Shown here piece after piece: positions 18,396 through 26,775 of a stretch of DNA of 64,000 bases. The position numbers and the translations under genes were made by a program. Source of the DNA: Bdellovibrionales bacterium (GTDB taxonomy: Bacteria; Bdellovibrionota; Bdellovibrionia; Bdellovibrionales; UBA1609). The notes beneath the pieces were generated by a model that saw nothing but the letters and a program-made list of their open reading frames with translations, was not told the origin of the DNA and searched no databases. Location: positions 434,001 through 498,000 of the forward strand of contig JADJVA010000025.1 of assembly GCA_016716765.1 (NCBI GenBank), in the 5' to 3' direction. Every line of letters starts with the position of its first letter. Position 1 is the stretch's first letter.

Positions 18396-19010
18396 TTAGA
18401 AAAAGTAGGTGTATCCGAGAGCGCCCGTAGGGGTGAGAACAAGATCCTCAATATCAACCAACAGACTGATTTCAGCAAAAACTGAAGATCCCGACCACTC
18501 TCCACCAAGTTGGAGATACTGAATTCCCAAACTTGGAAATAGAAATATTTCAGAAAACTGTCCCGTTTTCCTCTCATTTTGGCTCAAAAAGCGATCAGCG
18601 AGAAACCCCGGGTTTGTTCGCTGTATTTCGCCTTTTCCAGTCCCTACCGTGTACCAACGTCCGATGCCTCCAGCAAGATAAGGTAGGAAGGAAACGCCTG
18701 ATATATATCTCCGGATCTGAGTTACAAAGGTTTGATACCCCTCTCCGAATCCAACGCCACCCTGTAGGCTAAACTCGCTAGAGAAGTTCAACTCAAGGTG
18801 GGCTCCAAGAATTCCCCAAACTCCGGAGCCAATGAGCCCAACTCCCACCTTTCGGTGGTTTCTGAGAGAAAAACCATCAGGTTCGCGAGGAATATGGACT
18901 TGATTGATGACGCTTCGGGAACCCTCTTCCAGAAGAATAGCCGAGTGTGCGTGAGTGGAGATAAAACCTACAAGCAAGTGCACGAAGAGACAGAGAGAAA
19001 ATTTGAACAT
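18396..19010 (-). CDS. Probable outer-membrane beta-barrel protein
   Basis: 204 residues with a signal peptide (cleavage near THAHSA). The mature part alternates short hydrophobic and glycine/aromatic strands (VGVGLIGSGVWGILG; FLPYLAGGIGRWY) and ends in YTYFF, the C-terminal aromatic typical of outer-membrane barrels. It starts 12 bases after the MCE gene on the same strand, so it is probably the last gene of the Mla-type operon and may be its outer-membrane partner. No MlaA motif is seen. Confidence 0.65.
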   Translation of the reverse strand: MFKFSLCLFVHLLVGFISTHAHSAILLEEGSRSVINQVHIPREPDGFSLRNHRKVGVGLIGSGVWGILGAHLELNFSSEFSLQGGVGFGEGYQTFVTQIRRYISGVSFLPYLAGGIGRWYTVGTGKGEIQRTNPGFLADRFLSQNERKTGQFSEIFLFPSLGIQYLQLGGEWSGSSVFAEISLLVDIEDLVLTPTGALGYTYFF

Positions 19011-19022
19011 CTGGGCTCCTTA

Positions 19023-19799
19023 TCAAAACAACTTAGCTTTGATGCCTTCCTCTTGGAGAAATTTCTTGATTGCAGCCTTATCTAGACTTTCGAGGCGCCA
19101 GATGAGCTTATTGAGCAGCGCTAGCGTTTTTTCAGCCTCTGGGCCTCGTAGATCCTGGGTCAAGTGTGCCACGTTATCTGAAATAATGATGAGATTTTTG
19201 ACCAATTTTTCGGCTTCCTTGTTTGAAGTGGCTCTGTCGAGAAGCTGGAGAGTCTTATTCAAGTTTGTAACTAAACGATTCATCATTTCAATGGTGTCGA
19301 CGACGGATCCTTGGTTTTTATCGACAAACTCGATTATTTTTCCGGCTAGCCCGTAACTTTGAGAAATGAGTTGATCGATGCGAGGGGGATCTTCCCCTCG
19401 AACAATAGCTCCAGGCTCGAGAGTGGATTGATTGGAAGATCCAGGGGTGATTTCTAAGAATTTCTCACCAATGACCCCCGCAAGATTGATGTAAAAGCGT
19501 GAATCCTGGCGCAGAGTCTTCCAAGCAGTTTTATCAACCTGAATCCTAATCTTAAGCTTCACTTCTTCGCCATTTTGCATTTTTAAATCAGGGGAAAAAT
19601 CAATCGACTTAACTTTTCCCACTTTGATTCCCATCACGCGTACGGGCGAACCCACCTCGATTCCTCCGGCAAAATTATATGCCACTGTCAAATCCGAGGT
19701 GTTTGAGAATGGATTGAGAACACCAAGAAAATAGGCGAAAGCTATCACTAATGCGACAGCCACTAAAAATAAAACCCCGACCTTAGTTTCCGCTTTCAT
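19023..19799 (-). CDS. MCE-domain lipid transport protein (MlaD-like)
   Basis: 258 residues from the ATG at 19799, preferred because it lies before the membrane helix (KVGVLFLVAVALVIAFAYF) and has AGGGACGGTGAT upstream; a start at 19850 would overlap the permease gene by 41 bases. One N-terminal helix is followed by an MCE domain (VAYNFAGGIEVGSPVRVMGIKVGKV; DSRFYINLAGVIGEKFLEI) and a helical C-terminus. MCE proteins form periplasmic hexameric rings that pass phospholipid between membranes. It is the only MCE protein in the operon. Confidence 0.9.
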   Translation of the reverse strand: MKAETKVGVLFLVAVALVIAFAYFLGVLNPFSNTSDLTVAYNFAGGIEVGSPVRVMGIKVGKVKSIDFSPDLKMQNGEEVKLKIRIQVDKTAWKTLRQDSRFYINLAGVIGEKFLEITPGSSNQSTLEPGAIVRGEDPPRIDQLISQSYGLAGKIIEFVDKNQGSVVDTIEMMNRLVTNLNKTLQLLDRATSNKEAEKLVKNLIIISDNVAHLTQDLRGPEAEKTLALLNKLIWRLESLDKAAIKKFLQEEGIKAKLF

Positions 19800-19809
19800 A
19801 TCACCGTCC

Positions 19810-20586
19810 CTAGTAAAAATGAGTGAACAACCAAGAAAGTACAAAATCAATAATAATTATGGCTACAGATGTCGACACTACGCTACTTGTGGTCGCCAGG
19901 CCAACACCTTCTGCGCCCGGTTTACAGCGGAACCCGTAGAAACAACTAAACAATGGTATGGTGGCGCCGAAACAGGCCCCCTTGACTGTGGAAAATAGGA
20001 GATCTTGAAAACTCACAAAAGTCCGCATGGACATCAAAAAGCTGCCGAGAGAATATCCGAGACTCACTTGGCTTACGATCATGGCGCAAAGGAGGCAGAC
20101 GAGATTGGCAATCACGCTCAGTAGGATGCCTCCGATAATGCATGCGACAAATCTGGGGACGACCAGAAATCGGACGGGGTCAATTCCGAGCATTCGGAGG
20201 GCATCTATTTGTTCGGTGACTCGCATGCTGGCGACTTCTGCAGCGAGTCCTGCGCCAACGCGAGAGGTGACCAATAGGGCAGATACGACGGCCCCCAGTT
20301 CGCGAAGTATGAGAAGAGGTGCAAATCCTGGAACCAAAGCATCGTTTTTTATGACGAGCTTCATGTGAAAACTGGCCTCAATGATCGTGACGACAGCTGC
20401 GAAGCTGACACAAAAGACAACAATGGGTGTGCTTTCGTAAGCCACAAACACGATTTGGTGAAGAATATCCTTGGGGCGAAATGGGGGCGAAATAGTCCGA
20501 CCCAGGGTTTGAGCTGTCAAAGCCGAGAAGCCAATGACTCCTGAAATTGCGTCATGAATGGGTGAGATACCTTTCTCTTTTATCAA
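19810..20586 (-). CDS. MlaE-type ABC permease (second of two)
   Basis: 258 residues. The family core is present: LRELGAVVSALLVTSRVGAG followed by AAEVASMRVTEQIDALRMLG, the conserved cytoplasmic coupling helix region, then four to five membrane helices. It has a four-base overlap with the other permease gene. In E. coli MlaE is a homodimer; two distinct paralogues here suggest a heterodimeric channel (inference). Its N-terminal amphipathic segment is longer than in its neighbour. Confidence 0.92.
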   Translation of the reverse strand: MIKEKGISPIHDAISGVIGFSALTAQTLGRTISPPFRPKDILHQIVFVAYESTPIVVFCVSFAAVVTIIEASFHMKLVIKNDALVPGFAPLLILRELGAVVSALLVTSRVGAGLAAEVASMRVTEQIDALRMLGIDPVRFLVVPRFVACIIGGILLSVIANLVCLLCAMIVSQVSLGYSLGSFLMSMRTFVSFQDLLFSTVKGACFGATIPLFSCFYGFRCKPGAEGVGLATTSSVVSTSVAIIIIDFVLSWLFTHFY

Positions 20587-21353
20587 TTAATCACCATCTT
20601 TAGGATAATTTCACCCACAAAGCTTGTCATCCAATCTGCGACGACGATTCCAACCATTGAAGCAACAGCAGTGCTGACGACCGAGCGTCCAACTCCTTTT
20701 GTCCCGCCTGTGGTCGTATATCCTTTATAAGTGCAAATGGAGGCCAAAATGAGGGCGAAGGTAAAGCATTTGATCAAGCCATTTCCAATTGAGATACTCG
20801 TAATTATCGTTGGTATATGGCGTAAATATTCTTCTGGGTTAATTCCAGAAAAAAACATGCCCATGAGGAGGCCTCCTGCAATAGACATGATCAGGCCAAG
20901 TGCCAGAAGAAAAAAACTAGAAACAACGATTCCTACAAAACGTGGAAAGATAATCTCACGTATGGGGTTGGCTCCAAGACATCGTATGGCATCAATCTGT
21001 TCAGTCACCCTCATCGTTCCAAGTTCCGCTGAGGTAAAGGCACCAATCTTTCCGCTCAACATGAAGGCAATAAGAAGAGGGCCGACCTCTCGGATTGTCG
21101 CACTGGTTGAGAGGCCGCCCAGGTATCCCAGGGCCCCAAACTCTTTTACCTGCATCGTGAATTGAACTGTCATAATAGCGCCAACAAAAAAACCCGCTAA
21201 GCCTGTGGTTGAGAAGCTCTGTTTGGTGACCTTCCAGATCTGCTCACAAATGAGTGAAAAATGCCATTTGCCTTTCAGGGCGATGAGGGAGACGTCCTTC
21301 AAAAAAATGAGGCATCCTCCTATATCATTAATTACTAGAATCAGTAGATGCAA
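20583..21353 (-). CDS. MlaE-type ABC permease (first of two)
   Basis: About 256 residues from a TTG at 21353, chosen because AGGAGG lies nine bases upstream and the upstream ATPase ends at 21328; the frame is open to a TTG at 21383. It shows FFVGAIMTVQF, then REVGPLLIAFMLSGKIGAF and ELGTMRVTEQIDAIRCLG, the MlaE hallmark, followed by hydrophobic helices. Overlaps on both sides tie it to the ATPase upstream and the second permease downstream. Confidence 0.9.
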   Translation of the reverse strand: MHLLILVINDIGGCLIFLKDVSLIALKGKWHFSLICEQIWKVTKQSFSTTGLAGFFVGAIMTVQFTMQVKEFGALGYLGGLSTSATIREVGPLLIAFMLSGKIGAFTSAELGTMRVTEQIDAIRCLGANPIREIIFPRFVGIVVSSFFLLALGLIMSIAGGLLMGMFFSGINPEEYLRHIPTIITSISIGNGLIKCFTFALILASICTYKGYTTTGGTKGVGRSVVSTAVASMVGIVVADWMTSFVGEIILKMVIN

Positions 21354-22083
21354 TTGCCAAGGCCTCCTGTAGGAATTCAACAACGAGTGGGTGGTCTGAA
21401 TTTTTCAAATCTGCGGGGCTTCCCCAGGCAATGATTTTGCCCTTATCCAGAACAATAATTTTATCGGCAATAGCGAGGGCACAACGCATATCGTGGCTGA
21501 CGACCAAGGACGTCGTGTTCAGAGTTCGACTGAGGGATCGAATCAATTCATTGATAGTTGTGGTGGTGACGGGATCAAGTCCTGTTGTGGGCTCGTCAAA
21601 AAGAAGAATTTTCGGTCCAATTGCGATTGTCCGGGCCAGGCTGACTCGCTTTTGCATTCCATAACTCAAGCTGGCGGGCATTTTTTCCGAAATTTTTGGG
21701 AGATTGACGAGTCGAAGAACTTCCTGCACACGTTTGTCAATTTGATCTTCTGAAAGGTTAAAATGTCGTCGGAGTCCAAAGCAAATATTGTCATGAACGC
21801 TTAAGGAGTCAAACAATGCCGGGTGTTGAAATACCATTCCGCATTTTCTTCGGATATCAAAATACTCTTCTTCGCTGAGATGGCTGACTTCTGTGTTATC
21901 CACAAATATTTTGCCAGAGGTAGGCCTGAGCAGGCCAACGATATTCTTTAGTAAAACTGACTTGCCTGTGCCCGAGGTTCCCAGAATAAAAAGAATTTCT
22001 CCTGCTTTAACTTCAAAACTGATGGAATCCAAAACCCTTCGGTCTCCAAATGTTTTGATCACATTTTCAAATCGAATCATCAA
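21328..22083 (-). CDS. MlaF-like ATPase B (intact catalytic residues, altered signature)
   Basis: 251 residues. Walker A is GTSGTGKS (35-42), the Q-loop Gln is 86, Walker B is LLFDEP with catalytic Glu164, and the switch is His197 (VVSHDM). The signature motif reads LSYGMQKR (139-146), with Tyr141 replacing the first Gly of LSGGM; the codon is TAT at 21661-21663. It should energise the two MlaE-type permeases together with ATPase A, encoded directly upstream with a four-base overlap. See finding on composite ATP sites. Confidence 0.92.
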   Translation of the reverse strand: MMIRFENVIKTFGDRRVLDSISFEVKAGEILFILGTSGTGKSVLLKNIVGLLRPTSGKIFVDNTEVSHLSEEEYFDIRRKCGMVFQHPALFDSLSVHDNICFGLRRHFNLSEDQIDKRVQEVLRLVNLPKISEKMPASLSYGMQKRVSLARTIAIGPKILLFDEPTTGLDPVTTTTINELIRSLSRTLNTTSLVVSHDMRCALAIADKIIVLDKGKIIAWGSPADLKNSDHPLVVEFLQEALAIASTDSSN

Positions 22084-22835
22084 GACACCGTCAGCGGACC
22101 ACTAGAGTTACCGCGGATAAATTGATAAACTGTTGGGTTTTGGTGCGCTTTCGTCTCTGATTCAGTTCCAGTAATGATCAAACCCCCGTCAATAAGCATA
22201 CCTATCCGGTCGGCCATTTGATAGGCCCGATTCATATCGTTGGTAATTGCAATCACAGTCGAATTTTTCTCATCTTGCAGTTTGATAATTAAATCAACAA
22301 TTTTGCGGCTCGTAATTGGGTCCAGTCCAGCTGTTGGATCATCATAGAAAATAATTTCTGGATCTAATGCCAGGGCCCTGGCAATTCCAAGGCGCTTTTG
22401 CATTCCTCCGCTGATTTCCTCTGGCAGGAGGTCTCGAGCATGAAGGATGCCGACTTCGTTTAGAAAAAAATCGATTCGACGATGGATCTCCATCTCGTCA
22501 CAAGCGGTGGTCTCTCGCAGGGGAAACGCAATGTTTTCGGAACAAGTGAGAGAATCAAATAGAGCATTTTTTTGAAATAACATTCCCATGTGACGCATGA
22601 GATCTGTTTTTTTGGATGTGGGACAATCATAAAGATCGACCCCATCAATAAAAATTTGACCGAGGCTTGGTTCCAGAATGCCAGCGATGATCTTGAGAAG
22701 CACTGACTTCCCTTGACCACTTGGACCAATCAGAACAAAGATTTCCCCTTTTTTTATCGTGAGGTTGATATTCGATAGAAGCTCACGCCCATCGAAACTC
22801 ACACCGATATTTCTAAGCTCGATCAAGGTTGACAC
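22080..22835 (-). CDS. MlaF-like ATPase A (degenerate catalytic residues, intact signature)
   Basis: 251 residues starting at GTG. Walker A is GPSGQGKS (37-44), the Q-loop Gln is 88 and the signature is an intact ISGGMQKR (141-148). Walker B is IIFYDDP, with Asp166 where the catalytic Glu normally sits, and the switch region reads AITNDM, with Asn199 replacing the conserved His. Both changes predict weak or no hydrolysis at its own ATP site. First gene of the Mla-type operon; no convincing promoter was recognised in the 270 bases between it and mdh. Confidence 0.92.
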   Translation of the reverse strand: MSTLIELRNIGVSFDGRELLSNINLTIKKGEIFVLIGPSGQGKSVLLKIIAGILEPSLGQIFIDGVDLYDCPTSKKTDLMRHMGMLFQKNALFDSLTCSENIAFPLRETTACDEMEIHRRIDFFLNEVGILHARDLLPEEISGGMQKRLGIARALALDPEIIFYDDPTAGLDPITSRKIVDLIIKLQDEKNSTVIAITNDMNRAYQMADRIGMLIDGGLIITGTESETKAHQNPTVYQFIRGNSSGPLTVS

Positions 22836-23105
22836 TATGCTTCAATTTCCGATGAAAACGGTTGGTGAACCACTTACATTCTTGCAAAACCAATGGAGAC
22901 TGGCAAATTTGATTATCTTCATAGCTTGTGCCAAGCATTAATCTGGACTGAGATCTTCGTCGCAATTTTTTTTCAAACCGCTTATTGCCATATATATAGA
23001 TAGATTGGTTGTACAAAAGCCTGGGTTTGCTATACATCGAATCTAAACATTTGATTTTGTTGCGAATTGACAACATTTTATGAGAGGGATTGAAGGAGTG
23101 AAATC

Positions 23106-24053
23106 ATGATGCATAAGAGAAAAAAGATAACTGTTGTTGGTGCAGGTTTTGTTGGGTCCACGTGCGCACACTGGGCAGCAATAAAGGAGCTCGGCGATGT
23201 TGTTCTCGTCGATATCAATGAGGGAGCGGCCAAAGGAAAAGCTCTAGATCTTTATGAAGCGTCTCCAGTTGATGGTTTTGATTCTCGCGTTTATGGGACC
23301 AAGGATTACAAGGATACTGCTCATTCAGATGTGGTGATTATCACTGCCGGAATTCCGCGGAAACCCGGAATGAGTCGCGATGACTTGCTAGCGACGAATG
23401 CGAAAATCATGAAAGCAGTCTGTGAAGGGATTCGGGAGTATTCTCCAAACGCCGTTGCGATTATTGTGAGTAACCCTCTTGATGCCATGGCTTTCGTGGC
23501 AAAGGAAACTTTGGGATATCCTCCGGAGCGAGTGATCGGCATGGCAGGAGTTCTCGATGGGGCTCGCTTTCGATCATTCATTGCAGAGGAGTTGAATGTC
23601 AGTGTTAAAGACGTTCAGGCCTTTGTACTTGGGGGTCATGGGGACACAATGGTGCCCATGCCCAGACACTGTTCTGTCGGTGGAGTTCCGCTTATGGAAA
23701 TCATGAAGAAAGACCGCATTGACGCTCTTGTCGACAGAACAAGAAAAGGTGGAGCAGAAATTGTCCAGCTTTTACAAACAGGCTCCGCCTACTATGCGCC
23801 ATCCGCAAGCGCCGTACAGATGGCAGAATCAATTTTGAAAGACCAAGGAAGAATACTGCCTTGTGCCGCTTTCTTGAGGGGTGAGTATGGAGTGAGAGAT
23901 CTTTTTATTGGAGTTCTTTGCAAATTGGGAGGCAAGGGCCTTGAAAAGGTGATCGAGGTGAAGCTCAACGATGAAGAGAGAGCTGGCCTTGATAATTCGG
24001 TGAAGGCCGTGCAAGAACTTGTCGAAGCTCTCAAAAAACTTAATTACAAGTAG
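23106..24053 (+). CDS. mdh: Malate dehydrogenase
   Basis: 315 residues of the LDH-like malate dehydrogenase group, oxidising malate to oxaloacetate with NAD. It shows a GAGFVG nucleotide loop near the N-terminus, the substrate loop GIPRKPGMSR whose Arg marks malate over lactate, VSNPLD, and GGHGDTMVP with the catalytic His. GGAG precedes the start; a second ATG follows the first directly. It leads a TCA-cycle set with sucC, sucD and ndk, 27 bases before sucC. Confidence 0.95.
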   Translation: MMHKRKKITVVGAGFVGSTCAHWAAIKELGDVVLVDINEGAAKGKALDLYEASPVDGFDSRVYGTKDYKDTAHSDVVIITAGIPRKPGMSRDDLLATNAKIMKAVCEGIREYSPNAVAIIVSNPLDAMAFVAKETLGYPPERVIGMAGVLDGARFRSFIAEELNVSVKDVQAFVLGGHGDTMVPMPRHCSVGGVPLMEIMKKDRIDALVDRTRKGGAEIVQLLQTGSAYYAPSASAVQMAESILKDQGRILPCAAFLRGEYGVRDLFIGVLCKLGGKGLEKVIEVKLNDEERAGLDNSVKAVQELVEALKKLNYK

Positions 24054-24080
24054 GGCATAAGGCCAAAGGAGAGGATAGCA

Positions 24081-25250
24081 ATGAATATACATGAATACCA
24101 AGCCAAAGAGATTCTTCGTCATTTTGGCGTAACGACCTTGAAGGGCGTTATGGCTGTGTCAGTAGAGGCGGCCGTAAAGGCGGCCACGGATGTTGGAGGT
24201 TCATTGTGGGTCGTAAAAGCCCAAATTCATGCCGGAGGAAGAGGGAAAGGTGGCGGAGTAAAATTGGCCAGATCTCTCGATGAAGTTCGGAGTGTGGCAA
24301 AAAATATTTTGGGAATGAATTTGGTGACTCACCAGACGGGTCCCGAAGGCAAAGTGGTTCAGAGACTCTATGTCGAACAAGGTTGTAATATCTCGAAGGA
24401 GTATTACGTTGCGGCTCTGTTAGACCGCGCCTGTGGACGAGTCACTCTGATGGCAAGTTCTGAGGGTGGAATGGACATTGAGGAAGTGGCAGAAAAATCC
24501 CCTGAAAAGATTTTTCGGGTGGTTGTTGATCCTGCAGTTGGATTGATGCCTTTTCAAGCTCGACAACTGGCCTTTAATGTTGGAATGAAGGCAAAGGTTG
24601 CAGCCAAAGCATCCAAGGTTTTTTTGAGCCTTTATGAGGCCTTTGTTAAGAGCGATTGCTCAATGGCAGAAATCAACCCACTCGTTGAAACAAAAGAGGG
24701 GGAGGTCATCGCCCTTGACGCTAAAATGAACTTTGATTCCAATGCCCTTTACCGACAGCCTCACATTGTTGAGTATCGTGATTTGAGCGAAGAGGATCCT
24801 TCAGAGATAGAGGCGAGTAAGTATGAACTTGCTTTTATTAAGTTGGATGGAAATATAGGTTGTTTGGTCAATGGTGCTGGTCTAGCAATGGCCACAATGG
24901 ACATTATTAAGCTTCAAGGCGGGAGTCCTGCGAATTTTCTCGATGTAGGAGGAGGAGCTGACAAAGCGAAAGTGACCAATGCCTTTAAATTGATCCTCAA
25001 GGATCCCAACGTGAAGGGCATTTTAGTGAATATTTTTGGTGGGATCATGAAATGTGACATCATTGCTGAAGGAGTGATTGCGGCTAGCAAAGAGGTAGGC
25101 TTAAAAGTTCCGCTGGTAGTTCGATTGCAGGGGACTAATGTTGAACTGGGAAAAAAGCTTCTGACTGAAAGCGGCCTTAACATCATTCCCGCCGATGATT
25201 TAACGGATGCCGCAAAGAAAATTGTTGGCCAAATAAATGGAGGTCGCTAG
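24081..25250 (+). CDS. sucC: Succinyl-CoA synthetase beta subunit
   Basis: 389 residues. The ATP-grasp start MNIHEYQAKEILRHFGV, KAQIHAGGRGKGGGV, the AEINPLVET block and the C-terminal INIFGGI-type motif (VNIFGGIMKCD) are all present. With SucD it makes ATP or GTP from succinyl-CoA in the TCA cycle. It ends on the same base where sucD begins. Confidence 0.97.
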   Translation: MNIHEYQAKEILRHFGVTTLKGVMAVSVEAAVKAATDVGGSLWVVKAQIHAGGRGKGGGVKLARSLDEVRSVAKNILGMNLVTHQTGPEGKVVQRLYVEQGCNISKEYYVAALLDRACGRVTLMASSEGGMDIEEVAEKSPEKIFRVVVDPAVGLMPFQARQLAFNVGMKAKVAAKASKVFLSLYEAFVKSDCSMAEINPLVETKEGEVIALDAKMNFDSNALYRQPHIVEYRDLSEEDPSEIEASKYELAFIKLDGNIGCLVNGAGLAMATMDIIKLQGGSPANFLDVGGGADKAKVTNAFKLILKDPNVKGILVNIFGGIMKCDIIAEGVIAASKEVGLKVPLVVRLQGTNVELGKKLLTESGLNIIPADDLTDAAKKIVGQINGGR

Positions 25251-26119
25251 TGGCTATTTTGGTGGATAAAAATACAAGAGTTATTTGCCAGGGTATAACT
25301 GGAGCACAGGGGAGCTTTCACTCTGAACAAGCGCTTGCCTATGGTACCAAGATGGTAGGAGGGGTCACTCCTAGCAAGGGTGGCAGTCAACACTTAGGAT
25401 TGCCCGTGTTTGACACCGTGGAACAGGCAGTTCGAATGACCCGGGCCAATGCATCCGTCATTTATGTGCCTCCGCCTCTTGCTGCAGATGCGATCATGGA
25501 AGCCGTTGATGCCGAGCTTGATTTGGTGGTGTGCATCACAGAAGGAATTCCAGTCCTGGATATGGTCAGAGTGAAGAGATATATGCAGGGTCGCAAGACA
25601 CGTCTCATTGGTCCTAATTGTCCCGGGGTTATCACGCCGGGTGAGTGCAAGATTGGAATTATGCCTGGGCATATCCATAAGCCCGGTCGCATTGGTGTAC
25701 TTTCCCGCTCGGGAACTTTGACTTATGAGGCCGTTTGGCAGTTGACCAATCAAGGACTTGGCCAGAGCAGTTGCATTGGCATTGGCGGCGATCCCGTGAA
25801 CGGAACAAATTTTATTGATATTTTGGAGATGTTCAATGCGGATAAGAATACAGATGCCGTCATCATGATTGGGGAGATTGGTGGCTCAGCAGAGGAAGAG
25901 GCGGCTGAGTACATCAAGCGTGAATTCAAGAAGCCCGTGACCTGTTTTATTGCCGGAGCCACCGCCCCAAAGGGAAAACGAATGGGGCATGCGGGAGCCA
26001 TTATCAGTGGTGGCAAAGGGACGGCCGAAGCCAAATTTGAAGCTCTTCAAGCGGCCAACTGTTCTATTGCCCGGAGCCCAGCCGAACTGGGACTGACTCT
26101 TAAGAACAGCTTGAAATAA
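25250..26119 (+). CDS. sucD: Succinyl-CoA synthetase alpha subunit
   Basis: 289 residues starting at a GTG whose G is the last base of the sucC stop (TAGTG). It carries the CoA-binding Rossmann domain (ITGAQGSFHSEQALAYGTKMVGG), GPNCPGVITPGECKIGIMPG, SRSGTLTYE and the phosphohistidine loop KRMGHAGAIISGGKGTA. The one-base overlap gives tight translational coupling, suiting a 1:1 complex. Confidence 0.97.
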   Translation: MAILVDKNTRVICQGITGAQGSFHSEQALAYGTKMVGGVTPSKGGSQHLGLPVFDTVEQAVRMTRANASVIYVPPPLAADAIMEAVDAELDLVVCITEGIPVLDMVRVKRYMQGRKTRLIGPNCPGVITPGECKIGIMPGHIHKPGRIGVLSRSGTLTYEAVWQLTNQGLGQSSCIGIGGDPVNGTNFIDILEMFNADKNTDAVIMIGEIGGSAEEEAAEYIKREFKKPVTCFIAGATAPKGKRMGHAGAIISGGKGTAEAKFEALQAANCSIARSPAELGLTLKNSLK

Positions 26120-26184
26120 ATCTATTTGACGCACATCTTGGGCCCCGCCTATAAGGAGCCCAGGAATTTTGCGAGGAGACAAAA

Positions 26185-26610
26185 ATGGCAACTGAAAGAA
26201 CATTTAGTATAATTAAGCCGAATGCGGTCAAGAAGAATGTCGTGGGCGCGATTGTCCAAAAATTTGAAGAGAATGGCCTCCGGATTGCCGCTTTAAGAAT
26301 GACAAGGCTTGATCGTTCCAAATGTGAGGAATTTTATGCTGAGCATAAGGCTCGACCTTTTTTTGGTGAGTTGGTGAGCTTTATGACTTCCGGACCCGTA
26401 GTGATCATTTGTTTGGCTGGTGAGAATGCTGTGGAAAAGAATAGAACACTTATGGGTGCCACTGACCCTGCAAAAGCAGATGTGGGAACGCTTCGTCGGC
26501 TCTTTGGCGACAATGTGGGTGAGAATGCGGTCCATGGCAGCGACAGTCACGCAAGTGCTGAACGTGAGCTGAGCTTATTTTTTGAGAAGTCTGAGATCGT
26601 TAACGTTTAG
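26185..26610 (+). CDS. ndk: Nucleoside diphosphate kinase
   Basis: 141 residues, the normal length. It shows TFSIIKPNAVKKN at the start, the MGATDPAKAD loop and the active-site NAVHGSDS with phospho-acceptor His117. It equilibrates the gamma phosphate among nucleoside triphosphates. GAGGAG lies upstream of the ATG. It follows sucCD, whose nucleotide product it can redistribute. Confidence 0.96.
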   Translation: MATERTFSIIKPNAVKKNVVGAIVQKFEENGLRIAALRMTRLDRSKCEEFYAEHKARPFFGELVSFMTSGPVVIICLAGENAVEKNRTLMGATDPAKADVGTLRRLFGDNVGENAVHGSDSHASAERELSLFFEKSEIVNV

Positions 26611-26617
26611 GTCTCGG

Positions 26618-26664
26618 GAGCTATAAGCACCTCTATCCCGTCCTGCGGACGGGATAGGAAGCTC
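26618..26664 (+). terminator. Strong hairpin after ndk
   Basis: An 11-base perfect stem CTATCCCGTCC (26633-26643) / GGACGGGATAG (26647-26657) with a TGC loop is enclosed by a second stem GAGCT/AGCTC (26618-26622 with 26660-26664). No T-run follows directly; a T-rich patch comes about 25 bases later. It may be a terminator, an mRNA-stabilising structure or a dispersed palindrome. Confidence 0.55.
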
Positions 26665-26775
26665 GTACTACCTTTGTGGGTCTTTGGGTTTTTTCCCTGA
26701 AGCTGTGCGCAAACTCCATGAAACATTCAGGGCGTATTTTTTGCGCCGATGTCTTTTCTTTGTTAGGTTCTCAAG

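Noticed and set aside
22813..23076. 87-residue minus-strand frame upstream of ATPase A
   Set aside because: Basic, low-complexity sequence overlapping the ATPase start in another register; no support as a gene.
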